This document shows positions 1 through 10,209 of a DNA stretch of 64,000 bases, piece after piece; position 1 is the first letter of the stretch, and each line of letters begins with the position of its first letter. The DNA is taken from positions 62,001-126,000 of the forward strand of contig CANLVG010000004.1 in assembly GCA_947494565.1 (NCBI GenBank), written 5' to 3'. The position numbers and the translations under genes were made by a program. Source of the stretch: an uncultured Flavobacteriaceae bacterium (GTDB lineage Bacteria > Bacteroidota > Bacteroidia > Flavobacteriales > Flavobacteriaceae). The notes under the pieces were generated by a model that worked only from the letters and a program-made list of their open reading frames with translations, did not search any database and was not told the origin of the DNA.

Positions 1-113
1 AAGGAACGCACATCTCGACACTGACGGATTAGAATGTTGTATGTATCCAACAATTGATCTGTCACCCTGAGCGCAGTCGAAGGCTTAGGAACACGTATCT
101 CGACATCATCCGA
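1..113. repeat. Degenerate intergenic repeat copies at left edge
   Basis: Bases 1-28 and 86-113 are two diverged copies of the same stretch (AGGAAC, then ATCTCGACA, then CGGAT or CCGAT). The second copy is preceded at 60-83 by GTCACCCTGAGCGCAGTCGA, a phrase I recognise as common between genes in Flavobacteriia. The first copy is cut by the window edge, so its matching head is probably just outside. This looks like a REP-like dispersed element placed in tandem. No gene is visible in it. Confidence 0.5.
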
Positions 114-124
114 TGTAACAGGGT

Positions 125-814
125 TTAACACACTCCCGTACTAGGGTCACAACTATCTCCCTCACTGATGATTTCCACGGGAGAAACCTTGTCAAACACC
201 TCTAAAAAAACGCTAGGCGGTTGCGCCCCACTAATACCATAGTGCTCATTGATAATAAAAAAGGGCACGGCGTTCACCCCAAGCTGTTGGTAATGGGCAA
301 TCTCTTGTGTAACCGCATAGGCAATGCGATCATCGCCAAGCACCTCGGTTGTTTTTTCTGGTTCCCAGCCAAACTCCTTCATAATGTCGACCAGTACATC
401 GGTTTGGTTGAGGTGCAGGTTTTCATCAAAATAAGCCTTTAGAAATCGCTCCTTAAGATCAGCCTTAAAACCTTCGCTTCCCGCCACATGGAGCAATTGA
501 TGTAGCGGTAGGGTATTGACGGCCAACCATTCATCCCCGAAATTAAAGGTAATCCCTTCTTCCGTACCAACCTCGGTCAGGCGATCGGTCATGGCTTTGG
601 TACGTTCAAGATCTCCAAACTTATTGGTGAGGTAGGTGGTACGGTCCAAGCCCGTTTCCGGTATTGTAGGGTCTAATTGATAGGGGTGCCAGGTTACCTC
701 CACAGGGGAGTCATTCCATTGTTGTAAAGCGCTTTCCAGGCGACGTTTGCCGATATAGCACCAAGGGCAGGCGACATCGGAAACCACTGATACTTTTATG
801 GGTTGTTGTTGCAT
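125..814 (-). CDS. DsbA family oxidoreductase, FrnE-like
   Basis: 229-residue cytoplasmic thioredoxin-fold protein of the DsbA/FrnE (2-hydroxychromene-2-carboxylate isomerase-like) family. The redox motif C-P-W-C lies at residues 16-19 after the first beta strand. The helical insertion and the C-terminal cis-proline region (NAVPFF, then GAQPP) are typical. There is no signal peptide, which fits FrnE rather than periplasmic DsbA. Length is normal for the family (about 210-240). The ATG at 814 is the only plausible start. It is probably a thiol-disulfide oxidoreductase of stress response; the substrate is unknown. It stands alone, with repeat DNA on its downstream side. Confidence 0.9.
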   Translation of the reverse strand: MQQQPIKVSVVSDVACPWCYIGKRRLESALQQWNDSPVEVTWHPYQLDPTIPETGLDRTTYLTNKFGDLERTKAMTDRLTEVGTEEGITFNFGDEWLAVNTLPLHQLLHVAGSEGFKADLKERFLKAYFDENLHLNQTDVLVDIMKEFGWEPEKTTEVLGDDRIAYAVTQEIAHYQQLGVNAVPFFIINEHYGISGAQPPSVFLEVFDKVSPVEIISEGDSCDPSTGVC

Positions 815-1160
815 GTTAAAATTGGGTTTAGGAGTTATGGGGAGTTGGTCGTAAGAGGTTGAGGAAACCTACTGTTCTAGTTCACTTTCTATTTTAGTTC
901 TATAAGGAGTCACTCTTGAGGAATCAAGACACTCCGCTTTAAGAACTACTACAATAGTCCTGCCCCGGCATATGGGAACAATTTGAAGATATAAACGAAG
1001 GATGCGCTTTTTAAGTAACAATCTAGGGTAAAAGGTTTTCGACCCTTTTCTAAATAGACTGTTTTTGCCTGACATCCTCCCCGAAAATCATGACCCCCAT
1101 CATTTTTTTAATAACGCGTTCTTCACTACATTTAAACTGACTAATTAATCCACTCGAAAA
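815..1160. other. Intergenic region with imperfect hairpin, no convincing gene
   Basis: This 346-base gap holds an imperfect inverted repeat at 906-935 (GGAGT and TCTTGA pairing with TCAAGA and ACTCC around a GGAA loop). A 68-codon minus frame (869-1075) crosses the hairpin but has no recognisable family, odd codon choice and no homologous neighbour, so I do not call it. The upstream region of the following propeller gene is A/T-rich, with no clear TAnnTTTG element. Confidence 0.4.
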
Positions 1161-4100
1161 ATGAAGAAGTTCTATGCCCAATTCGGCCTTTTGGCCTTGG
1201 CGTTTTTGTGTATTCCGCTAACCGTACACTCCCAAAGAAGAAAACAACAACAAGCTGTTCAAACCGCCTATCCCGAGGCGCTTTATTCCAGTATGGAATA
1301 CCGTTCCATAGGGCCGCACCGTGGTGGCCGTTCTGCCGCAGTAACGGGCGTTCCCGGAGAGCCCAACCTCTTTTATATGGGGGCCACTGGAGGTGGTGTC
1401 TGGAAGACCTTGGATGGGGGTCGCTCTTGGGAAAATATTTCCGATGGCTATTTTGGGGGCAGTATCGGTGCCGTTGAGGTAGCGAAAAGCGACCCGAACG
1501 TCATCTATGTGGGTGGAGGCGAAAAGACCCTTCGGGGGAATGTCTCTTCCGGTTATGGCCTTTGGAAAACCGAGGATGGAGGCAAAACTTGGGCCTCTGC
1601 AGGACTCAAAAAGAGCCGTCATGTGCCGCGAATCCGCATTCACCCAACCAATGCCGACGTGGTCTATGCCGCTGTATTGGGTAATATCTACAAACCCACC
1701 CAAGATCGGGGCATCTATAAAAGTACCGATGGCGGAAAGACCTGGAGCAAAAAACTGTTCGTCAATAACCAATCCGGTTTTGTCGATTTGATTCTAGACC
1801 CGAACAATCCGAGAATTCTATATGCCTCATCCTGGCGCGCACAACGTACCCCCTACAGTTTGAGTAGTGGCGGTGATGGTTCCGCATTATGGAAAAGCAC
1901 GGATAGTGGTGAGACTTGGACGGAGATTTCCAAAAACGAGGGCTTTCCAACGGATACGCTCGGGATTATCGGAGTGACCGTTTCCCCAAAAAATAGCGAG
2001 CGCGTGTGGGCCTTGGTCGAAAACAAGGAAAAAGGAGGACTCTACCGTTCCGAAGACGGTGGCAAGAAATGGACACAAGTCAATAGTGAGCGAAAACTAC
2101 GCCAACGCGCCTGGTATTACACGCGTCTATATGCGGATACCGAGGATGAAAATACGGTCTATGTGATGAACGTTCGCTACCACCGTTCTAAAGATGGAGG
2201 GAAGACCTTCAATACCTTTAATGCACCCCACGGAGATCATCACGACCTGTGGATCGCTCCCGAGGATTCTAAGCGGATGATCATCGGTGATGATGGGGGA
2301 GCACAGATTTCCTATGACGCGGGGGAAACCTGGAGTACGTATTACAACCAACCGACCGCACAGTATTATCGTGTGACCACCGACAACGCCCATCCCTATC
2401 GCATTTATGTGGCCCAGCAAGACAATTCGACCCTTCGCGTCAATCACCGTTCGGATGATGGCAGTATTGGCGAAGACGATTGGGAACCAACAGCAGGGGG
2501 CGAATCGGCCCATATTGCCATTGATCCTACCGATAATGATATTGTGTACGGCGGAAGTTACGGCGGATTCCTGACCCGTGTCAATCACAAAACGGGTACC
2601 GTTCGCGGTGTCAACGTATGGCCTGATAATCCTATGGGCTATGGTGCTGAGGGAATGAAATATCGCTTTCAGTGGAACTTCCCCATCATGTTCAGCAAAC
2701 ACGATCCGAAGAAACTCTATACCTTTTCGCAACACGTACACATGAGCACCAATGAAGGTCAAAGTTGGGCATTGCTCTCCGATGACCTCACTCGAAACGA
2801 CCCTGCCAAATTGGTTTCCAGTGGAGGTCCGATTACACAAGATAACACGGGAGTGGAATATTACTGTACTATTTTCGCCGCTAATGAGAGTCCTTTGAAA
2901 GAAGGATTATTGTGGGTTGGAAGTGATGATGGCCTGATTCATGTCTCTAAAGATGGAGGGGCCAATTGGGAAAATGTGACCCCTGCGGGAATGCCTGAAT
3001 GGAATATGATCAATAGTATTGAACCTTCCGCTTTTGATGAGGGCACCTGTTATGTCGCAGCCACCAAATACAAGTTGGGCGACTTTGCGCCTTACCTCTA
3101 TAAAACTACGGATTACGGGAAGACCTGGAAAAAAATAACGAACGGTATACCTGCCGAGCATTTTACGCGTGTCGTCCGTGAAGACCCAAAGAGAAAGGGA
3201 TTGTTGTACGCCGGTACCGAAACCGGAATGTATATTTCTTTTGACGATGGCGCCAATTGGAGTCCGTTTCAGATGAACCTTCCGATTGTTCCGATTACCG
3301 ATTTGGCCATTAAAGACAATAACCTGATCGTCGCCACCCAAGGACGCAGCCTCTGGATTTTAGACGACCTTACCGTACTGCATCAATTGGATGATGGAAA
3401 GAAAAATAGGTCTTCTATCCTGTACAAACCAAAGGATAGCTACCGCACCAAAGGAAGGGCGAGTAAGGAACCTTCCAAGACCGAAGGAGCGAACCATCCG
3501 AATGGGGTGGTGACCCACTTCTATCTCAAAAATTTCGATAAGGAAAAAGATACGGTGCAGTTGATCTATACCACAATGAGTAATGATACCTTGGCGAGTT
3601 TTAGTTCACAAGCGAAGGATAAAGAGCGTAAATTGAACACGGCCGAAATGAAAAAAGGAGGCAATACCCATGTCTGGAATACGCGGGGCGAAAAAGCCGA
3701 AACCCTGGATGGCATGATCTTTTGGGCCGCCGGTTTTGATGGACCCAAAGCGGTTCCCGGAAGTTATAAAGTCCATCTGAACGTAAATGGCGCCAATCAA
3801 AGCCAAGAGTTCAAGATCATTCCTGATCCACGGGCCGAGGTTTCTGCAGCCGATATGCAAAAGCAACATGATTTTATTTCAAACATTAATGCCACGATCA
3901 ACAAGGCGCATGGTTCCATTAAGAAAATACGTGGGGTCAATACGCAACTCGAAGCCTTTACCGCACAGTATAAAGACAACGAGGCTACGAAGGAACTGGT
4001 CGAAAAGGCCAAAACCATGAAGGAAGAGTTTGAAAAAATAGAAAAGGCCTTGTACCAGACCAAGAATCGAAGTAATCAAGATCCCCTTAACTTCCCGATT

Positions 4101-4310
4101 CGGTTGACCAATAAATTGGCACACCTCAATCGCTTGGTGGGCATTGATGATTTCCCTCCGACAGATCAAGACATCGCCGTTCAACAAGAACTGACCGGTA
4201 AGATCGAGACCCAATTAAAAGCTTTTGATGCCATGGTAGACAAAGAGCTACAAGATTTCAATGCCGCCTTTAATGAGTTGCAATTGAACTATTTGTTTGT
4301 AGAGGAGTAG
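1161..4310 (+). CDS. Secreted VPS10/sortilin-type Asp-box propeller protein
   Basis: 1049-residue exported protein. Residues 1-24 are a signal peptide (KKFYAQF, hydrophobic core, then VHSQ). From about residue 45 to 720 there are at least ten Asp boxes of the form S-x-D-x-G-x-T-W (for example [27 protein letters not shown]), the signature of sialidase/VPS10/sortilin beta-propellers. A beta domain follows, then a helical, probably coiled-coil tail (about 880-1049). Bacteroidota members are annotated as glycosyl hydrolases or WD40/YVTN/BNR repeat proteins, but no catalytic residues of a hydrolase are evident. Its paralogue follows directly, then a sulfatase. Function is probably carbohydrate or protein binding in the envelope; activity is unproven. 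Confidence 0.85.
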   Translation: MKKFYAQFGLLALAFLCIPLTVHSQRRKQQQAVQTAYPEALYSSMEYRSIGPHRGGRSAAVTGVPGEPNLFYMGATGGGVWKTLDGGRSWENISDGYFGGSIGAVEVAKSDPNVIYVGGGEKTLRGNVSSGYGLWKTEDGGKTWASAGLKKSRHVPRIRIHPTNADVVYAAVLGNIYKPTQDRGIYKSTDGGKTWSKKLFVNNQSGFVDLILDPNNPRILYASSWRAQRTPYSLSSGGDGSALWKSTDSGETWTEISKNEGFPTDTLGIIGVTVSPKNSERVWALVENKEKGGLYRSEDGGKKWTQVNSERKLRQRAWYYTRLYADTEDENTVYVMNVRYHRSKDGGKTFNTFNAPHGDHHDLWIAPEDSKRMIIGDDGGAQISYDAGETWSTYYNQPTAQYYRVTTDNAHPYRIYVAQQDNSTLRVNHRSDDGSIGEDDWEPTAGGESAHIAIDPTDNDIVYGGSYGGFLTRVNHKTGTVRGVNVWPDNPMGYGAEGMKYRFQWNFPIMFSKHDPKKLYTFSQHVHMSTNEGQSWALLSDDLTRNDPAKLVSSGGPITQDNTGVEYYCTIFAANESPLKEGLLWVGSDDGLIHVSKDGGANWENVTPAGMPEWNMINSIEPSAFDEGTCYVAATKYKLGDFAPYLYKTTDYGKTWKKITNGIPAEHFTRVVREDPKRKGLLYAGTETGMYISFDDGANWSPFQMNLPIVPITDLAIKDNNLIVATQGRSLWILDDLTVLHQLDDGKKNRSSILYKPKDSYRTKGRASKEPSKTEGANHPNGVVTHFYLKNFDKEKDTVQLIYTTMSNDTLASFSSQAKDKERKLNTAEMKKGGNTHVWNTRGEKAETLDGMIFWAAGFDGPKAVPGSYKVHLNVNGANQSQEFKIIPDPRAEVSAADMQKQHDFISNINATINKAHGSIKKIRGVNTQLEAFTAQYKDNEATKELVEKAKTMKEEFEKIEKALYQTKNRSNQDPLNFPIRLTNKLAHLNRLVGIDDFPPTDQDIAVQQELTGKIETQLKAFDAMVDKELQDFNAAFNELQLNYLFVEE

Positions 4311-4516
4311 CTGATGGTTGTGCGGTGATTATAAGTAAGGCTCCTTATTGATTTAAGGGGGAAGGGTGATAGCATCTGGACACTAACTATACAGTGGGCC
4401 TTAGTAAATGTGCTTGCCAGCCCGTCTTTTTCTTTGGTCACTAACGAATCGAAGGATACACCTCTACTTCATATAGGAGTGGAGATTTTAAAAAATGAAA
4501 TAACGAATAACCCAAA

Positions 4517-7500
4517 ATGAGAAAACAACTTTTTGTCCTGGCCCTGTTAACCGTAACCCTCACCTTCGCCCAAACCGTGGAGGAGTATTTTTCACCCCTC
4601 AAATTCCGGAATATCGGTCCCTTTCGTGGGGGGCGTTCCGTTTCCGCTTCCGGGGTAGTCGGTGACCCGATGACGTATTATATGGGTACAACAGGTGGCG
4701 GTCTTTGGAAAACCCAAGATGCGGGGCAGCGCTGGAATAATATTTCGGATGGGTATTTTGAAATGGGTTCGGTCGGAGCCGTAGCCGTTTCGACCTACAA
4801 TACCAACATCGTATATGTAGGCATGGGTGAACACGCCCCACGGGGGGTAATGACCTCGTATGGTGATGGTGTCTACAAATCAACGGATGCGGGACAGACG
4901 TGGACCCATTTGGGACTTCAAGAGACGCAACATATTTCACGAATTATCATCCATCCGACGAATCCTGATATTGTATATGTCGCCGCGCAAGGGCAATTGT
5001 ATGGCCCGAACAAAGAACGGGGCGTTTACAAATCCACAGATGGAGGCAAGACATGGAAAAACACACTTTTCGTCAATGAGCTAACCGGCGCCGTAGAGCT
5101 TTCCATGGACGCGAATTATCCCGAGATTATGTACGCTGCCATGTGGGAACACCAACGAAAGCCCAATATGGTCGTTAGTGGCGGAGCAGGTAGCGGACTC
5201 TATAAATCTACCGATGCTGGAGAGACTTGGACAGAAATGACCCAAGGCCTTCCCGAAGAAAAAGGAAAAATGGCGATTTCCGTGAGTCCCGCGAACTCGA
5301 ATAAGGTCTATGCGCTGATCGAAAGTGATAGCAATCAAGACAAAGGCGGACTATTTGTTTCCAACAACGCAGGTAAAAGTTGGAGTATGGTAAGTGGCGA
5401 TAATCGCCTGGTACAACGCGCTTGGTACTACATCGAGCTCTTTACCGACCCTCAAGACGAAGATATTGTGTACGTTTTGAGTGCCCCGGCCCTTCGTTCG
5501 TTGGACGGGGGTAAGAACTGGGAACGCATTTCGGGTACCCATGGTGATTATCATGACCTATGGATCAATCCGGAAAACTCGTTGAATATGGTGATTGCCA
5601 ATGATGGCGGTGCGGCCGTGACCTTTGACTTCGGAAAAACGTGGTCCTCGCAGGTGAATATGCCTACGGGACAGTTCTATCGGATCAATACGGACAATCT
5701 ATACCCTTATAATATCTATGCAGGACAGCAAGATTACTCTTCGGCCATGGTAGCCAGTATGTCCCCGGGAAATGGCGGCATTACGATGTCCGATTTCAGT
5801 CCATCTGCCGGGGGAGAAAGTGCCTTTCTGGCGTTCGATCCCGATAACCCAAGATATGTGATGGGAGGAAGTTATTTGGGTACTATCGAGGTTTTGGATA
5901 CCCACTCGAAAGCGTCTACGAATGTAATGGCCGCTCCGATTCAGTACCTTGGGCGGGAGGCACGTCATATGAAATACCTCTATAATTGGAATGCACCGAC
6001 CTTGAGATCACAACACGAACCGAACACATTTTACCACGGGGCCCAATTGCTATTGCGCACCCGTGATATGGGCGTGACATGGGAGGAAATATCGCCTGAC
6101 CTGACCCGTGATATCGATGCCAAACAAGGCAATGGTGGTGGGCCGTATACCAATGAGGCCGTAGGTGCGGAAAACTATGGTACATTGGCCTATGTGCTAG
6201 AATCCCCACATGAAGCGGGTGTATTCTATACCGGTAGCGATGATGGCTATGTGCATATAACCAAAGACAATGGAGCGACTTGGCAGAATATCACCCCGAA
6301 AAACTTAGGGGAGGCTCTGGTCAATGCCATCGAGGTGTCGCCACATGATAAGGCGACCGTTTACATTGCGACCACAAAGTACAAGTTCAATGACCATACG
6401 CCGGCATTGTATAAAAGTAACGACTACGGTCGATCGTGGACGAATATTTCTACGGGAATTCCCTACGGAGCCTTTACGAGGGTCGTTCGGGAAGACCCCA
6501 TCAAAAAAGACCTGCTCTATGCAGGAACGGAAAAGGGGCTTTATCTCTCATGGAACGGTGGAAAAACATGGAGGCCATTTCAATTGAATTTGCCCAAAAC
6601 CCCGATAACCGATATCAAGATCCACCAAGGCGACATGATCGTAGCCACTTCTGGGAGAGCCTTTTGGATATTGGATGATTTGGCCCTGTTGTCTCAGTAC
6701 GAAATGGGCAAAACGACCAACTCGCACGATGGACATCCGTACCAAATGAAGTTGTATCGACCCAAAGATGCCATGAATGGCACATGGTATGGTCCAATGA
6801 GTGGGAATACCACTAATTTTGATGGGATGAATACCTTGGCAGGGGTAAACCCTGCAAATGGCATGGTGTTGTATTACGAACTGCCCAAAGTAGCGGATTC
6901 CGTAGCTGTAACGATGGATATTATGGATGCTAACGGTACCATGGTCCGTAGTTTTTCCTCTGAAAAAGACCCAAACTATGTACCACATAATGGCGGTGGC
7001 CCAAGGCCGGCCCCAACCTTATCCAAAAAAGAAGGATTGAATCGATTTGTGTGGGACATGCGAACCGGTATTTTACCTGGAGTTCCCGGCACGTATATCG
7101 AGTCGCGTTTCAGTGGTCATAGGGTGCCTCCCGGAACGTACACTGTTCGCATCAAGTCAGGAGACAAGGCAATTACCACACAAGGAAAAATAGTGGCGGT
7201 GCCTACTTATAGCACGACCCCTGAACAATATGGTGAGTACCATACATTTTTGACCGAGGCGGAAGCCAAACTGACCGAGATGCACGAGATGATCAATACG
7301 TTATATAAAGCCCAACAACAATTAAAGGAAGTGCTGACCGATGTGAAAGATACCTCTGTAAAAGAAGAAGGCCAAAAACTTGTTGATGCACTTGATGCCT
7401 GGGATGCCGATATGATCCAAAGAAAATCGCAAGCGTATGACGATGTTGAGAATTTCCCGAATAAATTCAGCGCCGAATACCTATTTTTAATTGACGCTAC

Positions 7501-7672
7501 CAATAGCTCCATTCCAAGGGTGAATCAACCCTCCAAAGACCGTAAAAAGGAACTGGACGCACAATGGGCCACTTTGAAAAGTAAAGCGGAACAACTAAAA
7601 ACAACCGCTATTCCCGCCTTTAATAAGAGGCTTTGGGAGTCGGGTATCGGGGCAATACGCCTTGCGGACTAG
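4517..7672 (+). CDS. Secreted VPS10/sortilin-type propeller protein, tandem paralogue
   Basis: 1051-residue paralogue of the gene 206 bases upstream, collinear with it over the whole length. It has a signal peptide at residues 1-18 (ending TFAQ), the shared opening motif [12 protein letters not shown], and repeated Asp boxes ([53 protein letters not shown]). The insert TRVVREDP that follows the fifth blade of the first copy is also present. The tail from about 890 is helical. The pair is an old duplication, since identity is spread evenly and moderate. The intergenic gap suggests separate expression or a long leader. The sulfatase gene starts 39 bases downstream, so the two are probably co-transcribed. 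Confidence 0.85.
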   Translation: MRKQLFVLALLTVTLTFAQTVEEYFSPLKFRNIGPFRGGRSVSASGVVGDPMTYYMGTTGGGLWKTQDAGQRWNNISDGYFEMGSVGAVAVSTYNTNIVYVGMGEHAPRGVMTSYGDGVYKSTDAGQTWTHLGLQETQHISRIIIHPTNPDIVYVAAQGQLYGPNKERGVYKSTDGGKTWKNTLFVNELTGAVELSMDANYPEIMYAAMWEHQRKPNMVVSGGAGSGLYKSTDAGETWTEMTQGLPEEKGKMAISVSPANSNKVYALIESDSNQDKGGLFVSNNAGKSWSMVSGDNRLVQRAWYYIELFTDPQDEDIVYVLSAPALRSLDGGKNWERISGTHGDYHDLWINPENSLNMVIANDGGAAVTFDFGKTWSSQVNMPTGQFYRINTDNLYPYNIYAGQQDYSSAMVASMSPGNGGITMSDFSPSAGGESAFLAFDPDNPRYVMGGSYLGTIEVLDTHSKASTNVMAAPIQYLGREARHMKYLYNWNAPTLRSQHEPNTFYHGAQLLLRTRDMGVTWEEISPDLTRDIDAKQGNGGGPYTNEAVGAENYGTLAYVLESPHEAGVFYTGSDDGYVHITKDNGATWQNITPKNLGEALVNAIEVSPHDKATVYIATTKYKFNDHTPALYKSNDYGRSWTNISTGIPYGAFTRVVREDPIKKDLLYAGTEKGLYLSWNGGKTWRPFQLNLPKTPITDIKIHQGDMIVATSGRAFWILDDLALLSQYEMGKTTNSHDGHPYQMKLYRPKDAMNGTWYGPMSGNTTNFDGMNTLAGVNPANGMVLYYELPKVADSVAVTMDIMDANGTMVRSFSSEKDPNYVPHNGGGPRPAPTLSKKEGLNRFVWDMRTGILPGVPGTYIESRFSGHRVPPGTYTVRIKSGDKAITTQGKIVAVPTYSTTPEQYGEYHTFLTEAEAKLTEMHEMINTLYKAQQQLKEVLTDVKDTSVKEEGQKLVDALDAWDADMIQRKSQAYDDVENFPNKFSAEYLFLIDATNSSIPRVNQPSKDRKKELDAQWATLKSKAEQLKTTAIPAFNKRLWESGIGAIRLAD

Positions 7673-7711
7673 ATGTTTAGGTTAAGTAGCAGTGTGGAAT
7701 ATTGACATCGA

Positions 7712-9463
7712 ATGAAATACGTCATCAAAAGCCTTCTTTTTTTGATCTTGCTGATACCCTTCGGGGCTTTTGGTCAGACGGAAAAGCGTCCGAATGTCGT
7801 GTTGATCATAACCGATGACCAGGGGTACGGTGATTTGGGGTTTACTGGAAATCATCATTTGAAAACGCCTGTACTGGATGCGTTTGCCAAGGCTAGCGTG
7901 CGATTTACTAATTTTTATGTTTCACCTGTTTGTGCTCCGACCCGGTCTAGTTTAATGACGGGCCGCTACTCCTTGCGAACCGGTGTTCGCGATACCTATA
8001 ACGGAGGCGCGATGATGTCGACCAACGAGATTACCTTGGCAGAATTGCTGAAAGAAGCAGGCTATGCTACGGGACTCTTCGGAAAATGGCATCTAGGGGA
8101 CAATTACCCGAGTCGACCGATGGATCAGGGCTTTGATGAATCCGTGATGCACCTATCAGGGGGAATGGGCCAAGTAGGAGACTTTACCACCTGGTTTCAG
8201 GGCGACCGTAGTTACTTCGACCCTGTACTCTGGCAGAACGGCAAACAAAAGTCGTATAAAGGCTATTGCAGTGACATCTTCACGGATAGCGCCATCGATT
8301 TTATCACGGAAAGTGCGGACGAACCGTTCTTCTGTTACCTTTCCTTCAATGCGCCCCATACGCCATTGCAAGTTCCGGAACGCTATTATGAGCTGTACAA
8401 GGATATTGACCCGTCCAAGGGTTTTGCCGACGGACGCCCTTTTGTACCCATGTCCGAAAAAGACAAGGAAGATGCTCGGAAGGTATATGCCATGGTGTCG
8501 AATATCGATGATAATGTAGGGCGGCTATTGCAAAAGCTAGAGGAACTTCAAATTGCTGATGATACCCTGGTCATTTTTATGACGGATAATGGGCCACAGC
8601 AAATACGCTACATAGCCGGAATGAGAGGAAGAAAGGGAAGTGTTTACCGCGGCGGAACACGGGTGCCTTTTTATATGCGCCTTCCACAAAAGGGAAAACG
8701 CAATGTCGAAATCGAGACGATGGCCGCCCATATCGATGTGCTGCCCACTTTGGCGGATCTTTGTGGGATTAACCTTCCTGCAGATCGTACAATTGATGGA
8801 CGAAGCCTAATGCCCCTGTTAAATGGGAATACCGAGAACTGGAAAGACCGTTCGCTCTTTTCGTACTGGACTCGGAGGTATCCGGAACGGTATCGGAATA
8901 TGGCCATTCAAAAAGGCGATTATAAATTGGTGGGCCACACGGGTTACGATGCCCAAATCAAGGACTTTGAACTCTTCGATTTGGAAAATGATCCGTTCGA
9001 AGAACACGACCTTGTGCTGAAGGAGAAACAGATCGCCCAAGAGTTGCTACAAGAACTGGAACAACAGTATGGTAACTTGATTCGTTCTGAAAACCTGAAA
9101 AACCCGCCTCGAATCCAAATCGGGACGGTCAACGAAAACCCGACGGTACTCAATAGAAATGATGCCGGAGGAGATAGAGGCATTTGGGCGCAGGAAGAGG
9201 TCTATGGAAAATGGGACGTGAAAATTGCCGAGGGCACCTACAATATCACCTTCAAATTTGTAAAGCCCTTAGAAGACACCGGCCGTATGGTGTTGGAGGC
9301 AGGAACAATAGTCAATCAATTTGAAAACGAATCAACAGCCGTGGATATCATCGAGATGCCCCATGTTGTGCTTCCGGAAATGACAGGCGAACTTATTCCT
9401 TTCTATCAGAGTAGCTCAAAAAAAATATTCCCTTTTTGGGTATCCTTGGAAAAAATCGATTAG
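7712..9463 (+). CDS. Secreted arylsulfatase (family S1)
   Basis: 583-residue exported sulfatase. Signal peptide at 1-21 (ends GAFGQ). The metal-binding opening RPNVVLIITDDQGYGD gives D35, D36 and Q37. The formylglycine motif C-x-P-x-R is C74-A-P-T-R, so it is a Cys-type enzyme needing a maturase; none lies in the window. GKWHLG and the TDNG motif are also present. The core ends near residue 450, and about 130 residues of beta-rich C-terminal domain follow that I do not recognise. It cleaves sulfate esters from a sulfated glycan or small molecule in the periplasm or outside. No SusC/SusD pair is adjacent, so the substrate cannot be inferred. Confidence 0.92.
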   Translation: MKYVIKSLLFLILLIPFGAFGQTEKRPNVVLIITDDQGYGDLGFTGNHHLKTPVLDAFAKASVRFTNFYVSPVCAPTRSSLMTGRYSLRTGVRDTYNGGAMMSTNEITLAELLKEAGYATGLFGKWHLGDNYPSRPMDQGFDESVMHLSGGMGQVGDFTTWFQGDRSYFDPVLWQNGKQKSYKGYCSDIFTDSAIDFITESADEPFFCYLSFNAPHTPLQVPERYYELYKDIDPSKGFADGRPFVPMSEKDKEDARKVYAMVSNIDDNVGRLLQKLEELQIADDTLVIFMTDNGPQQIRYIAGMRGRKGSVYRGGTRVPFYMRLPQKGKRNVEIETMAAHIDVLPTLADLCGINLPADRTIDGRSLMPLLNGNTENWKDRSLFSYWTRRYPERYRNMAIQKGDYKLVGHTGYDAQIKDFELFDLENDPFEEHDLVLKEKQIAQELLQELEQQYGNLIRSENLKNPPRIQIGTVNENPTVLNRNDAGGDRGIWAQEEVYGKWDVKIAEGTYNITFKFVKPLEDTGRMVLEAGTIVNQFENESTAVDIIEMPHVVLPEMTGELIPFYQSSSKKIFPFWVSLEKID

Positions 9464-9496
9464 ACGGATGTCAACCAAAATATAGTAGTGAATGGT

Positions 9497-9504
9497 TACC
9501 TTTG
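9497..9504 (+). promoter_or_regulatory. Bacteroidota -7 promoter element
   Basis: TACCTTTG matches TAnnTTTG exactly and lies 20 bases before the ATG at 9524. The longer GTG-initiated frame at 9488 would translate this element, so it argues for the later start. A -33 TTG is not obvious. Confidence 0.55.
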
Positions 9505-9523
9505 CGTTGCAAAGCACACCCGA

Positions 9524-10075
9524 ATGATCGCCTATTACCCATACATCAAAGCCTTACATCTCATTTTTGTGGTGACCTGGTTTGCTGGCCTTTTTTACAT
9601 TCCAAGGCTCTTTATCTACCACATTGAGGCCTCGGAAAGACCATCACCCGATAGAGAGATTTTGACCAAGCAGTTGCAACTGATGACCAAACGCCTTTGG
9701 AACATCATCACCTGGCCGTCTGCGATTCTCTGCACATTCTTTGCGCTTATCATGCTTCATTTGAATTCCGGCTTGATCTATCAGCCGTGGATGCAGGTAA
9801 AGCTGGGCTTTGTGGTCCTGCTCTTTGCCTATCACATCAAGAACCATTTGATTTATAAACAACTGCAACGCAATGAGATTCGGTATTCATCGAACTATAT
9901 GCGCTTGTGGAATGAGGGGGCGACCTTGATTCTCTTCGCGGTCATCTTTCTAGTTATTCTCAAAAGTGCCGTCAACTGGATTTTCGGTGTAGTCGGTATC
10001 ATCGTCCTTGGAATTTTATTGATGCTTGGAATTAAATTATACAAGCGTATTCGGGAGAAAAACCCCGAGGCCTAG
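9524..10075 (+). CDS. hemJ: HemJ/CopD-like membrane protein (protoporphyrinogen oxidase)
   Basis: 183-residue integral membrane protein with about four hydrophobic segments. It opens with the HemJ-type pattern IKALHLIFVVTWFAGLFYIP, including the conserved His of the first helix, and has a second-helix K/R-x-W region (TKRLWNIITWP). HemJ oxidises protoporphyrinogen IX to protoporphyrin IX in haem synthesis; the family is named CopD-like in many genomes. I place the start at 9524 because a TAnnTTTG promoter lies inside the upstream GTG extension. A charged C-terminus follows the last helix. It is 48 bases from the sulfatase with its own promoter, so probably an independent unit. Confidence 0.75.
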   Translation: MIAYYPYIKALHLIFVVTWFAGLFYIPRLFIYHIEASERPSPDREILTKQLQLMTKRLWNIITWPSAILCTFFALIMLHLNSGLIYQPWMQVKLGFVVLLFAYHIKNHLIYKQLQRNEIRYSSNYMRLWNEGATLILFAVIFLVILKSAVNWIFGVVGIIVLGILLMLGIKLYKRIREKNPEA

Positions 10076-10182
10076 AAAATCGAAAGACCAAGCCGGCCAT
10101 CCCCTCCAAGAACCTTTCTTCCCTTTTTATTTTGTGATGTGACGCTGAGGGTCGGCGGGTGAAAACTTGGTTCGATATTTGC

Positions 10183-10190
10183 TACCTTTG
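10183..10190 (+). promoter_or_regulatory. Bacteroidota -7 promoter element
   Basis: TACCTTTG (TAnnTTTG) sits inside the longest open frame of the next kinase gene, 20 bases before an in-frame TTG at 10210. The spacing is the same as at the HemJ-like gene, which suggests the kinase starts after it. Confidence 0.45.
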
Positions 10191-10209
10191 GATAGAAATA
10201 CCCATCGGC

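Noticed and set aside
869-1075. 68-codon minus-strand frame
   Set aside because: No domain, leader or promoter, and it crosses an imperfect hairpin; composition unlike real genes here.
2127-2840. 237-codon minus-strand frame
   Set aside because: Shadow of the first propeller gene; the plus frame has clear Asp boxes throughout.
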